This document shows, piece by piece, positions 26,931-34,171 of a stretch of DNA of 34,171 nucleotides. Numbering within the stretch: the first letter of the stretch is position 1; the number at the start of each line of letters is the position of its first letter. The position numbers and the translations under genes were made by a program. The notes under the pieces were generated by a model. The model was not told the origin of the DNA. It worked only from the letters and a program-made list of their open reading frames with translations, and made no database searches. Origin of the DNA: Clostridiales bacterium (GTDB lineage Bacteria; Bacillota; Clostridia; Christensenellales; Aristaeellaceae); assembly GCA_012517815.1 (NCBI GenBank), contig JAAYUF010000022.1:1-34171 (forward strand), read 5' to 3'.

Positions 26931-26960
26931 ATTATATACACGAGAACATTCGTTTGTCAA
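26931..26960 (-). promoter_or_regulatory. sigma-A promoter of the Y-family polymerase gene
   Basis: On the minus strand TTGACA (26955-26960) and TATAAT (26931-26936) are 18 bases apart. The leader to the ATG is about 38 nt. Confidence 0.8.
26943..26956. promoter_or_regulatory. candidate LexA (SOS) box
   Basis: The plus strand reads AGAACATTCGTTTG. Against the Bacillus-type consensus CGAAC-N4-GTTYG it matches except at the first base, and it keeps the GAAC/GTT spacing. It lies between and partly over the -35 and -10 elements of the polymerase promoter, where a repressor would block transcription. Confidence 0.6.
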
Positions 26961-27267
26961 GAAGGCAAAATAAGGGCCATGTCCCTCGACAATCACAAGT
27001 CGAAGGGAGACTATGAATGCATAATTCATTTAATGCTTTCGAATATAAGATTGACTACGAGGTGAGTGCTGGAGTTGATGGAAAAGTGAGTCATGAATCG
27101 AAAAAGTAGTCGATCCTAGTTGATTGTATATAAACAGTCTACTTGAATAAAACGAAACATGGTTTCCTCATTGGTAGGCTCGAATACACTGCAACAGCGC
27201 AATGTCTGTACGAAAAAAATCGCCGTGTGCACCGTCATTTATCCCAGTACAAATATTGAAGTGACAG
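26961..27267. other. AT-rich stretch without a gene
   Basis: The base composition turns AT-rich here. A bulged hairpin CCCTCGAC/GTCGAAGGG (about 26987-27010) could end the transcript of the c-di-GMP genes on the minus strand, with a weak T-rich stretch after it. Nothing else is recognisable. Confidence 0.4.
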
Positions 27268-27450
27268 TCACATGAAGAACGAGTAATTGCTTTTCCCTTC
27301 TTGTTTTACGCGGTACATAGCTTCATCTGCTTTTCTCAAAAGAATTTTAATATCAACTCCGTCATTTGGGAACAAAGCAACTCCGATGCTTATGGAAATG
27401 TGAATACTCTGCTGATCAATTATGAATGGATGAGATAAGCTGCTCATTAT
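27268..27450 (-). pseudogene. detached C-terminal end of a GGDEF domain
   Basis: In exactly the same frame as the upstream GGDEF gene, 60 codons continue past its TAA (27451-27453) to a TGA at 27268-27270. They read SLSHPFIID..., then ISISIGVALFPNDG and ADEAMYRVKQEGKSNY, which are the standard last motifs of a GGDEF domain. No independent start or ribosome site exists for this piece. A single nonsense change, or a genuine sequencing error, therefore separates it from the rest of the domain. Confidence 0.88.
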
Positions 27451-28803
27451 TTAATCAATAACGGTGATGACATCCTTTTTGTCTTGAACATCCCAAATCA
27501 ATAGTACAAACTCGTCTCCACCAAAACGTGCGAACGTATCAATCTTGCGCAACAGGTTCATTACTCTTGTGCCTACTTCGACAAGGATCATGTCGCCAAT
27601 ATTATGTCCATATTCATCATTGATAGTTTTAAAAGCATCCAAATCAATAGATAGGATCGCCAGATTTTTCTTCTCACGTTGCGCATTGGCTGCTGCAATC
27701 TCAAAGCGGTCGAAAAAAAGCATGCGATTAGCTAGTCCTGTTAATCCATCATGCATGGCTAAGTCATGTAGCTTCTCGCGCATAAGGCTTTGATCTGTTA
27801 TATCACCAACCGTCGAAATAATACAAGGCACCTCATTGAATTCAACAATTGAGGCTGACATCATCCCGATTATTCGATTGCCTTTCTTATTACGAAAATG
27901 CATTTCATAATTGTGCACATCATGCCCTTTAGACAATTCATCGACAATATATTGGCGATCCTCCTCACGATTCCAAATATTGAGCTCAATGGTTGTGTAA
28001 CCGACAGCTTCCTGCATTTGATATCCAGATATTTGTTCAAAAGCATCATTGACTTCGATAATTTCTCCATCGGATAATTTTGTGAGAATGATAGCATAGG
28101 GCGCCAATCGAAATGTTGTCTGGTACTTCTCCTTCTGGCCCTGAACTTCCTCAAGCAAGCGCCGATTTACTATTAACACAATCCCCATGGAGACAAAAAC
28201 GCTAAGAACCAAGTAACTGGCGATGAACAAAGCATCCAAATAGCTAGACTTGAAGAAATCACTGGTCTGCAATGGAAAGACAATCAGTAGAATGGCTCTA
28301 ATGAAACTAGTAATCGAATATACACAAAACACGACAAGTAAAAATCTCGCCATCTTTTGAAACCCAGGTTCAATTCTCCAAATAAGCAATCGACAAATTT
28401 GACTGGTAACCAACATAATCATTAATGAAATGAAGATTTCCCTTACACCAAGGTTTGGTTGGGCTATACTCAAGTATATCAATACAGAGCAATAAAGTAG
28501 CATAAGAAAGTAAATACCGAAGTGTTTACTCGTAACGCGAAAAAATTTTTCGAGGCCATGCAGCACGCACACCGCTCCTCCAATGAGCAATGTGTTTGAA
28601 AGAACTATTGTTATGATGTCTGGGAGTATCCCGCGACATAGGATTAAAAGGAAACCAACAGCTTGTAATATCATGTCGATGAGCAATAAGTTCAGTCCGG
28701 AAAAGATTTTTCTGTATTGTTGCCAAACGACTGCAAGAACAAAAACATTGACAAGATTGATCATGAAGTTACACAGCACTAACGTTTTGATATCAAAACC
28801 CAT
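27451..28803 (-). CDS. membrane PAS-GGDEF protein, truncated by an in-frame stop
   Basis: The 450-residue product has about seven membrane segments (to about 210), a PAS domain (about 215-325, including FRLAPYAIILTK and ISTVGDITDQ) and a GGDEF domain, which makes c-di-GMP. The signature RFGGDEFVLLIW is intact near residue 430, as are the metal-site SIDLDAFKTINDEYGH residues. The chain stops at VITVID-TAA, about 60 residues before the normal domain end; the missing part follows in frame. The domain is therefore probably inactive unless the stop is misread. I start at ATG 28803 because GAAGGTG precedes it; 14 further codons upstream lack a site. AT-rich codon use differs sharply from genes left of 25000. 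Confidence 0.82.
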   Translation of the reverse strand: MGFDIKTLVLCNFMINLVNVFVLAVVWQQYRKIFSGLNLLLIDMILQAVGFLLILCRGILPDIITIVLSNTLLIGGAVCVLHGLEKFFRVTSKHFGIYFLMLLYCSVLIYLSIAQPNLGVREIFISLMIMLVTSQICRLLIWRIEPGFQKMARFLLVVFCVYSITSFIRAILLIVFPLQTSDFFKSSYLDALFIASYLVLSVFVSMGIVLIVNRRLLEEVQGQKEKYQTTFRLAPYAIILTKLSDGEIIEVNDAFEQISGYQMQEAVGYTTIELNIWNREEDRQYIVDELSKGHDVHNYEMHFRNKKGNRIIGMMSASIVEFNEVPCIISTVGDITDQSLMREKLHDLAMHDGLTGLANRMLFFDRFEIAAANAQREKKNLAILSIDLDAFKTINDEYGHNIGDMILVEVGTRVMNLLRKIDTFARFGGDEFVLLIWDVQDKKDVITVID

Positions 28804-28944
28804 ACCGCACCTTCTTCTCAACAGTTTGCCGAAATTCGTAAACAACTATGTGCAGAAGATATCGGAACTCAAGCAGTTCAATGGTACTCCATGGTTTATT
28901 CCACAGAAATGCAGTTCGCCTCCATAGTTTGTTTGAATAATGTA

Positions 28945-31695
28945 CTACGATTGGGGGAGAGCAAGGCCAACCGTGTTCTTGAAAAGTTGAACAATCTGTG
29001 GATCAAATTGCGTTCCGCTGTTTCTCATGATCTCCTCCATAGCCTCATCATGAGATATCGCTTTTCGGTATACCCTCTCCTGCGTCATTGCGTCATAAGC
29101 ATCCACAACCGTAAGGATCCTTGACAACAAAGGAATAGCCTTGCCTGCGAGCTTACGTGGATACCCGTTTCCATCCCACCGCTCGTGATGGCAAAGGATG
29201 TACTCAGCAATAGGTGCAAGATTTGGGGTAGAGAGCGCAATTCTCCATCCTATCTCTGGATGCTTTTTCATCTCAATCCATTCAGAATCGGTCAATCTTC
29301 CAGGCTTGCTTAAAATCTGCTCGTTGATGCCGATCTTGCCAATATCATGCAACTTTGCCAGAAGATTCAAGTGATCAAGATCAATCTGCGATAAATTAAG
29401 AAGTACACCAATATTTTGAACCAATTGCATAAGTCTTTCTGAGTGTGCTTCTGTTTCATGACTTTTTGCTGAGAGGGATGCTTGAATAGATGATATGATT
29501 GCGCTGAAAGAACTTCTTTTTTCAAGAAGTTTATGTTGATTCATGTTGGCTTCAGCTTGTCGATAGATTTCATCCATATCAGTGTCCATATCTACCTTGG
29601 TACACGTACCAAAGGATATGCTGATCTGGTACGATTCATCGCCTAATTTGACTTGCTGTTCCATGCATGAAGATTGGATTTGTTTGATAAGTGCAACGGC
29701 GTCTTCATGGTTCGTTTTGGGTAAAAGGATGCTAAACTCGTCTCCGCCTGTCTTAGCTAAAACACTGTCCGAGTTGCAGTGACAATCAAGGATTTTTGCT
29801 GTTTCAATGATAATTGTATCTCCGGCTTTGCGTCCAAAAGTGTCGTTTATAAGCTTCAATCCATTGATGTCTCCGATAATAAATGACAACGGTAGCTGTT
29901 CTGCGGAATTAAGTTGTTCCGTTGCCGCATCGAAATATCTACGGTTTTTTAGTCCTGTTAGATAGTCATGAGTGCTTAAGTGGCGCATCTTGTTCTCGAT
30001 CTTCTTGCGTTCAGTAATATCCTGCGCCGCTCCCCATAAATCGGTTATCATGCCACCCGAATTCTTTGTAGCCTCACCCCGCACCCACATCCAGCCATGC
30101 GATCCGTCCTTAGCTACCGTTTCCAGCTCAAGTTCATAGGGAATTCCTGTTGTTCTGGTTTTCTCAAGGGAGGACGATAAAGTGTTCCAGCTTTCCGGTG
30201 TAAACAGCTTCATGTGCTCTGTGTAGGGCGGCGGTGGAACGGATGAATCAAAACCGTACATTCTGTACAGTTCCTCCGACCAGACAACTTGATTTGACGC
30301 CAGATTCAACCTCCATGTTCCTACATGGGAAATTCGCTGTGATCTCATCAAGTCGTTCAAGTTCTGTTGCATCTGCTCTTCCAACTGTCTGCGTTTCGTA
30401 ATGTCGACAAAGGTGCATGCAAAGTATCCTGGCATCGGCTGATATGCACTTACAGAAAAATGCTTTCCGAGAGCTGAAGAGTAGTTCTCAAACCTTACAG
30501 GAACACCGGTTAGCGCAACTCTCCCGTATATTTCAATCCAGTAAGGTTCGATACCCGGAAAAACCTCCCGCACTGTTCTTCCAATGATTTCATCAGCGCT
30601 GCGCCTGACCATGCTTTCAAAGGCCGGATTCACAGAAATAAACCGATAGTCAATGGGTTGCCCCAGATTATCACAGATAATCTCATGAACAGAAAAGCCA
30701 TCGAGCATCTCATGAAATAGTAGTTGATAATTCTGCTTGGCTTTGCGCTCTTCTGTGATATCTTGTAAGATACAATGGGTTTGCTTAAACTCACCTGAAT
30801 ATTCGTAACCAATTCTGCCTTCGAATGAGATAAAAACCAATGTTCCATTTTTATGGATCATCTCGAACTCACTATGGATCTGTCCCTGTGCCTTGAAAAC
30901 AGGAAATCTCTCGCAAAATGCGTTTCGGTAAGGCGGTGAAAGAAAGTCACCAAACCATTTGCCGATTACTTCTTCACGACTGTATCCAAGCGTGTTAAGC
31001 CACTGTTGATTTACGTCGATGAAACAGCCGTTGATATCTAGTGATTGATACCCTAAAGGTGCCTGATCAAACAGCGCCCGGAATCTTTCATCGGATTGTT
31101 CGAGTTGTTCACGATACTGAACCGAATCCTGTTGCTGCATGAGCAATAGGCTGAGCAACATGGAGGTGATCGGAAAAATGACGATCACCGGCAAAGTAAT
31201 AGCACGAACGACCATAAGATTTTCGGGGTACGAAATGAAAAGCATACAGCCAAGCATAGTGATATGGACAGCGATACCCATTAAATAAACGTTTAGCCAG
31301 CGAATTTTCATCATTTTCTGGTTTAGCCAACGTCGCCAAATCAAACCAATCAAAGCACTGGTGAAGATAACCGCTATCCCAGGCAATGTTCCAGAGCCGC
31401 CAAGGATAATCCTATAGACAGAGGCCGCGATGATCGTAAGTGCAGTCGGGATTGTTCCAAACGTGAGTGCTGTTACACTGATCAGAATCGATCGTGTGTC
31501 AAAGAATAAACCGTCAGCAAGCTTAAATGGCTTCGACATGATGATTATGCATATCGCAGCGATCAACAATCCGTTGAGAACCGGTAGCAACCGATGCAAC
31601 TTGTATGGGGGTATATTGATGATCGCATATATTACACAAAGTGCCAGTAATAATAAGGCGTTGTCAATCATGGACGCAACCATCTCAAGCGACAT
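28945..31695 (-). CDS. 5TM-PAS-PAS-PAS-GGDEF-HD-GYP signalling protein
   Basis: The 916-residue protein both could make and degrade c-di-GMP. Order of parts: N-terminal membrane region of LytS/YhcK 5TM type (about 10-190), three PAS domains (about 200-315, 320-430 and 440-565), GGDEF (about 570-725) with intact KTGGDEFSILL, and HD-GYP (about 735-905) with LAKLHDIGKIG and HHERWDGNGYP. All signature residues appear intact. GGGAGG lies eight bases before the ATG at 31695. It lies upstream of the truncated GGDEF gene in the same AT-rich island, 141 nt away. The sensed signal is unknown; the 5TM type often responds to cell-wall or small-molecule cues. Confidence 0.92.
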   Translation of the reverse strand: MSLEMVASMIDNALLLLALCVIYAIINIPPYKLHRLLPVLNGLLIAAICIIIMSKPFKLADGLFFDTRSILISVTALTFGTIPTALTIIAASVYRIILGGSGTLPGIAVIFTSALIGLIWRRWLNQKMMKIRWLNVYLMGIAVHITMLGCMLFISYPENLMVVRAITLPVIVIFPITSMLLSLLLMQQQDSVQYREQLEQSDERFRALFDQAPLGYQSLDINGCFIDVNQQWLNTLGYSREEVIGKWFGDFLSPPYRNAFCERFPVFKAQGQIHSEFEMIHKNGTLVFISFEGRIGYEYSGEFKQTHCILQDITEERKAKQNYQLLFHEMLDGFSVHEIICDNLGQPIDYRFISVNPAFESMVRRSADEIIGRTVREVFPGIEPYWIEIYGRVALTGVPVRFENYSSALGKHFSVSAYQPMPGYFACTFVDITKRRQLEEQMQQNLNDLMRSQRISHVGTWRLNLASNQVVWSEELYRMYGFDSSVPPPPYTEHMKLFTPESWNTLSSSLEKTRTTGIPYELELETVAKDGSHGWMWVRGEATKNSGGMITDLWGAAQDITERKKIENKMRHLSTHDYLTGLKNRRYFDAATEQLNSAEQLPLSFIIGDINGLKLINDTFGRKAGDTIIIETAKILDCHCNSDSVLAKTGGDEFSILLPKTNHEDAVALIKQIQSSCMEQQVKLGDESYQISISFGTCTKVDMDTDMDEIYRQAEANMNQHKLLEKRSSFSAIISSIQASLSAKSHETEAHSERLMQLVQNIGVLLNLSQIDLDHLNLLAKLHDIGKIGINEQILSKPGRLTDSEWIEMKKHPEIGWRIALSTPNLAPIAEYILCHHERWDGNGYPRKLAGKAIPLLSRILTVVDAYDAMTQERVYRKAISHDEAMEEIMRNSGTQFDPQIVQLFKNTVGLALPQS

Positions 31696-31714
31696 TGACT
31701 TAACCTCCCAACCG

Positions 31715-31744
31715 TTATTACTGCCAATGACGTTGTTGTGTCAA
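31715..31744 (-). promoter_or_regulatory. possible promoter of the HD-GYP gene
   Basis: On the minus strand TTGACA (31739-31744) is perfect; the -10 is weak (TAATAA, 31715-31720, 18-base spacer, or GTAATA with 17). The -10 is only 20 nt from the start codon, which leaves a very short leader. Confidence 0.5.
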
Positions 31745-31751
31745 CATCGTG

Positions 31752-31768
31752 CATTGTTGTTAACAATG
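31752..31768. repeat. 7-bp inverted repeat upstream of the HD-GYP promoter
   Basis: CATTGTT (31752-31758) and AACAATG (31762-31768) are separated by GTT. It lies seven bases upstream of the -35 element, a position suited to an activator or repressor. Confidence 0.55.
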
Positions 31769-32153
31769 GTCCATAATATCACATGAATGCTGCCTGTTTA
31801 GTAAACATAAACAAACATGATGCGATCCTAAGGCAATGCGAAGCTTATACTTTTATCTGTTCTATTCACAATGATTGTAACATAAAACCATTCCAAATGA
31901 TATAGAACGGCAGAAGCATTGTAAGGGCTAATATGTATGGGTAAGGACTCATACAGCATCCTCTCGGAGCGACAAATCAATATATCCGAATGCACACGTC
32001 TCAATCCTTGTATACGCTGTCAACTGCATTGTGATATCTTGCTTTTTTGCACGGATTGAGTCTCAATAACAGCTGCAATTTGCCTCAGATTCAGCACCGT
32101 CCATGCGCTCACAATCGACGTCCTGTTCTGATCCGGTCTATCATCTTCGACCA
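31769..32153. other. AT-rich intergenic stretch
   Basis: No coding frame is supported. A short palindrome ATTGAGTCTCAAT occurs near 32055-32067. It separates the c-di-GMP genes from the phage lysis cassette, and the composition rises in GC again beyond 32200. Confidence 0.4.
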
Positions 32154-32196
32154 AGCAAAAAATAAGCCCGTGGATAGCATTGCGCTATCCGCGGGC
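32154..32196 (-). terminator. intrinsic terminator of the phage lysis operon
   Basis: 32166-32178 pairs with 32184-32196 (13 bp, one G-T pair, 5-nt loop). On the minus strand the stem is followed by TTATTTTTTGC. It starts 12 nt after the holin stop codon. Confidence 0.88.
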
Positions 32197-32208
32197 CCTC
32201 TATACATA

Positions 32209-32706
32209 TCAGGTCGTAATGCTATCGGGTGGTTCAGCGTTCTTGATGCCGGCGGCAATCTGAGCCAGGTCAAGCATCTCCCACGCCGCCTTCAGCGCCG
32301 CGATCACATCTTCGCTGTAAATGTCAAACCCTTTGGCCTGCATAAGCGCGATAGCCAGCTTCCACTTTTCTTCCCCGGTGTAACGGCCCAGCTCAGCCTC
32401 GGCGTACTTCACAGCCATTTCAGCCAAGACAATCAGGTTGTGCGTCTTGAGCCACGGCACAATCACGGTCAGGAACCACGGGTACACATATTTCTTCAAA
32501 GCCCACGCAGCGACCGCTGCCAGCGCACCGATGATCCACACAACCACCTGCGTCACCAGCGTACCCCAGTCGATGACAGGGGCAGCAGTAGCAGCAGGGG
32601 TGACGGTTTCGGCGCTGGCCAGCGCGGCCATGCCGATCACCTGCGAAGCGAAAACCATCACGAGCACGAGCAGCATAGAAAGAATCCGAGCCGTTTTCCG
32701 TTTCAT
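32209..32706 (-). CDS. phage holin, LLH family-like
   Basis: The 165-residue product starts with a hydrophobic signal-like segment (about 8-32), then a second membrane segment (about 47-70, TLVTQVVVWIIGALAAVAAWAL) and an amphipathic C-terminal half. The stretch AEMAVKYAEAELGRYTGEEKWKLA followed by AKGFDIYSEDVIAALKAAWEML is the pattern of LLH-type phage holins. Holins form membrane holes that release endolysin. The ATG at 32706 has GGAGGG five bases upstream. It is the last gene of the lysis cassette, with a terminator directly after it. Confidence 0.78.
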   Translation of the reverse strand: MKRKTARILSMLLVLVMVFASQVIGMAALASAETVTPAATAAPVIDWGTLVTQVVVWIIGALAAVAAWALKKYVYPWFLTVIVPWLKTHNLIVLAEMAVKYAEAELGRYTGEEKWKLAIALMQAKGFDIYSEDVIAALKAAWEMLDLAQIAAGIKNAEPPDSITT

Positions 32707-32721
32707 GGGGTCCCTCCATTC

Positions 32722-33072
32722 TCATCCGTTTCCGGATGTGGTCGATGAGGATGACGATCCTCCAAGCGACTTGATGCTGGTCCAGATTTTGAGGGTGTTT
32801 TCGATGGCAGCCTTCGAGAAGTAAGCGCCGATGCACAGCCGGTATGTCGGCTGGCAGTCGTTCAGGATCGGCAGCAACACAGCTTGCATATCGGGCGCGA
32901 TCATCACGGCCACCTGCGTGCTGATCACATGCACGATGTACAGCAGCGTGATCCATTGCCCGATGCGCTGGGCACATTGCAGCGCAAACAGGATCACGCC
33001 CCAGGCGCTCTGGGCTCCGGTTGCACTTTGCGATCCATCCGGCTTGTCACGCGCCTTGGGCAACGCAGGCAT
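32722..33072 (-). CDS. small phage protein of unknown function with a membrane segment
   Basis: The product has 116 residues. A hydrophobic stretch (about 25-58, from WGVILFALQC to VAVMIAP) suggests one or two membrane segments, followed by CIGAYFSKAAIENTLKIWTSIK, a pattern I recall from Firmicutes phage proteins near holins. A Ser/Thr/Gly-rich tail ends it. The ATG at 33072 is preceded by AAGGAGG and overlaps nothing; the upstream gene stops three bases before it. A second holin or antiholin is possible but not shown by sequence. Confidence 0.68.
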   Translation of the reverse strand: MPALPKARDKPDGSQSATGAQSAWGVILFALQCAQRIGQWITLLYIVHVISTQVAVMIAPDMQAVLLPILNDCQPTYRLCIGAYFSKAAIENTLKIWTSIKSLGGSSSSSTTSGNG

Positions 33073-33074
33073 GG

Positions 33075-33386
33075 TCACTCCTCCTTCGGATCGTCAGGCA
33101 GGTTGATGATATCGCGTTCCCATCCGTCGGCAAGGTGGTTCAGCCCGCGTGCCCGGTACTCGGCGTGCATGTCGCAAAGCCGCTTCTTGTCGGACGCTGG
33201 GCAATAGCCTTTGCGCATATAATCGTCATGTTCGCGCACTAGGCTGTTCCACAACAGCATCGTTGTCACCGACTGGATGCTTTTGATGGGCTTGGCAATC
33301 TTCGATACCGCCACCCAGAGCGCCAGCAGGTAGATGATCCAATCCCCGTAGGTTTTAACCAGCGTCAGCACATCATTCATCGTCAT
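33075..33386 (-). CDS. small phage membrane protein near the lysis genes
   Basis: The product has 103 residues with one N-terminal membrane segment (about 12-28, YGDWIIYLLALWVAVSK), then a soluble part including LLWNSLVREHDDYMRKGY and DMHAEYRARGLNHLADGWERD. This layout (short hydrophobic start and a Tyr-rich region ending near a Gly/Asn turn) is common for phage proteins beside endolysins. It may be a holin-associated factor. Two starts are possible, 33386 and 33380; AAAGGG lies four and ten bases before them. A longer upward frame crosses the endolysin gene in another frame and is not used. Confidence 0.65.
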   Translation of the reverse strand: MTMNDVLTLVKTYGDWIIYLLALWVAVSKIAKPIKSIQSVTTMLLWNSLVREHDDYMRKGYCPASDKKRLCDMHAEYRARGLNHLADGWERDIINLPDDPKEE

Positions 33387-33403
33387 GCAGCCCTTTCGTC
33401 GTT

Positions 33404-34171
33404 TTAGAGCAATGCGGCGACGGCCTTGATGGCATCCGCCTGCGCCTGGGTTAGGGTAACGGTAATCCCATCCGTTTCCGTGGAAGCGTCGGATTCGACC
33501 ATATCCGTATCGCCGTCCTGATCGTCCGCTTCCGACAGGTACTCGCTTTTCGCGTACCCGGTGTAGGTTTTGCCGTTGCCATCGTACTTGATCCGCGACC
33601 ATGTGCCGTCATCCTCGTAGCAGTAGACCAGCGAGCCTTCGGGGATCTGATAAACGCGGGTACTCGACGTGCTCTTGGATGCCCGCAGGTTCAGCGCACC
33701 ACCAACAACGGTGCAGGATAGCCCGGTGAATGCCATGGTGGATCCCTCCTCAGTGTTGTCATCATCGTAATCGACACCCTTGAGCCTTCCGCCGCAGGAC
33801 CAGGCGCCGAGCCTGTAGTCTTTCGTGGTTCCATTGGCGCCACCGCCGGATGTGCAATGGGTAATCACCAACGGATCGACACCAGTCACCACGCCGATAT
33901 GGTAGTAGTCGGTCAGATCGCCGTTGTAATACCGGCCGCCAACGTTGTCGCGATTCGGCAGCTTATACCCCGCATCACCCTCGTATCGGCGTTTGAACAC
34001 GACCATGCCAAGGAACACATCGGATTCCGAAAGGTCGAGCATCATATCGTTGATCTGCTCGCGAGCAAAGTAGTTGGAGGATTTCAGCTCGTAATCCTCA
34101 TGTCCGGCGCGCGTCATCGCCGCGAACACCATGCCCACGCAATCGCAGGTGCCGTCGCGGGCAAGGCCGCC
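33404..34171 (-). CDS. phage endolysin, NlpC/P60 plus SH3 (5' end beyond the window)
   Basis: The frame is open to the window edge, so the N-terminus is missing. The catalytic cysteine of an NlpC/P60 peptidase is in TCDCVGMVFAAM, the first visible residues, and the paired histidine is in DYYHIGVVTG. Such domains cleave peptide links in peptidoglycan. After a short acidic linker an SH3-type wall-binding domain follows (VVGGALNLRASKSTSSTRVY to TGYAKSEYL). The chain ends in an acidic stretch and a Leu/Ala-rich tail (TLTQAQADAIKAVAALL). A GTG at 34138 inside the Cys motif must not be taken as start, since it would remove the catalytic residue. The lysis genes follow directly. Confidence 0.85.
   Translation of the reverse strand, partial: GGLARDGTCDCVGMVFAAMTRAGHEDYELKSSNYFAREQINDMMLDLSESDVFLGMVVFKRRYEGDAGYKLPNRDNVGGRYYNGDLTDYYHIGVVTGVDPLVITHCTSGGGANGTTKDYRLGAWSCGGRLKGVDYDDDNTEEGSTMAFTGLSCTVVGGALNLRASKSTSSTRVYQIPEGSLVYCYEDDGTWSRIKYDGNGKTYTGYAKSEYLSEADDQDGDTDMVESDASTETDGITVTLTQAQADAIKAVAALL

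Noticed and set aside
25031..27000. Integrase or a second attachment site near tRNA-Pro
   Set aside because: No tyrosine or serine recombinase motif is present in any frame here, and I did not find a second copy of the tRNA 3' end in the window. The integration site idea stays a hypothesis.
34100..34138. GTG at 34138 as the endolysin start
   Set aside because: It falls directly after the catalytic Cys codon, and the frame stays open with matching sequence to the window edge; the true start lies outside.

Overview
The window looks like a chromosomal piece of a GC-rich member of the Bacillota, probably a clostridial lineage. This is inferred from strong AGGAGG-type ribosome sites, many near-consensus sigma-A promoters (TTGACA, 17-nt spacer, TATGAT/TATAAT), a single-chain glycyl-tRNA synthetase, Cys-rich DUF3795 and YqeB/YqeC families, and a phage lysis module of Firmicutes type. 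The exact taxon cannot be read from the sequence. Almost every protein gene is on the minus strand; the only plus-strand gene is a tRNA.

Positions 390-8469 form a molybdenum supply and cofactor operon. Read in transcription order (right to left) it is: a MoeA-like molybdopterin-binding protein with a Cys-rich tail, modA, modB, modC, mogA, moaA, moaC, a MOSC protein, yqeC and yqeB. It joins molybdate import to molybdopterin synthesis and to maturation of selenium-dependent molybdenum hydroxylases. A consensus promoter and a 16-bp near-palindrome lie at its head, and a stem-loop follows modA.

Positions 8578-9585 hold a membrane acyltransferase. Positions 9842-16267 hold the F-type ATP synthase operon in the usual order (small AtpI-position membrane protein, atpB, atpE, atpF, atpH, atpA, atpG, atpD, atpC). 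Its delta subunit is only 98 residues and lacks the N-terminal alpha-binding domain. A gene-poor stretch follows, with a DUF3795 protein, then glycyl-tRNA synthetase (18285-19673) with two large hairpins downstream. Positions 19798-23418 are a four-gene surface-glycan operon (GT87-like, GT2-like, RfbC-like, NAD-dependent epimerase). An alpha/beta hydrolase (23618-24304) ends the conserved part.

From tRNA-Pro(GGG) at 25031 to the right edge the content looks accessory. A short tandem repeat follows the tRNA terminator. Next come a Y-family DNA polymerase and a small partner gene behind a promoter that overlaps a LexA-like box. Then there is a clearly AT-richer island with two membrane-bound cyclic-di-GMP proteins; one has its GGDEF domain cut by an in-frame TAA, the other is an intact GGDEF/HD-GYP protein. 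The window ends in a phage lysis cassette (NlpC/P60-SH3 endolysin cut by the window edge, two small phage proteins, an LLH-type holin) closed by a strong terminator. The best candidate for something new is this block: a putative prophage or phage-derived element carrying an SOS-type polymerase and c-di-GMP signalling cargo beside tRNA-Pro. No integrase or duplicated attachment site is visible inside the window.
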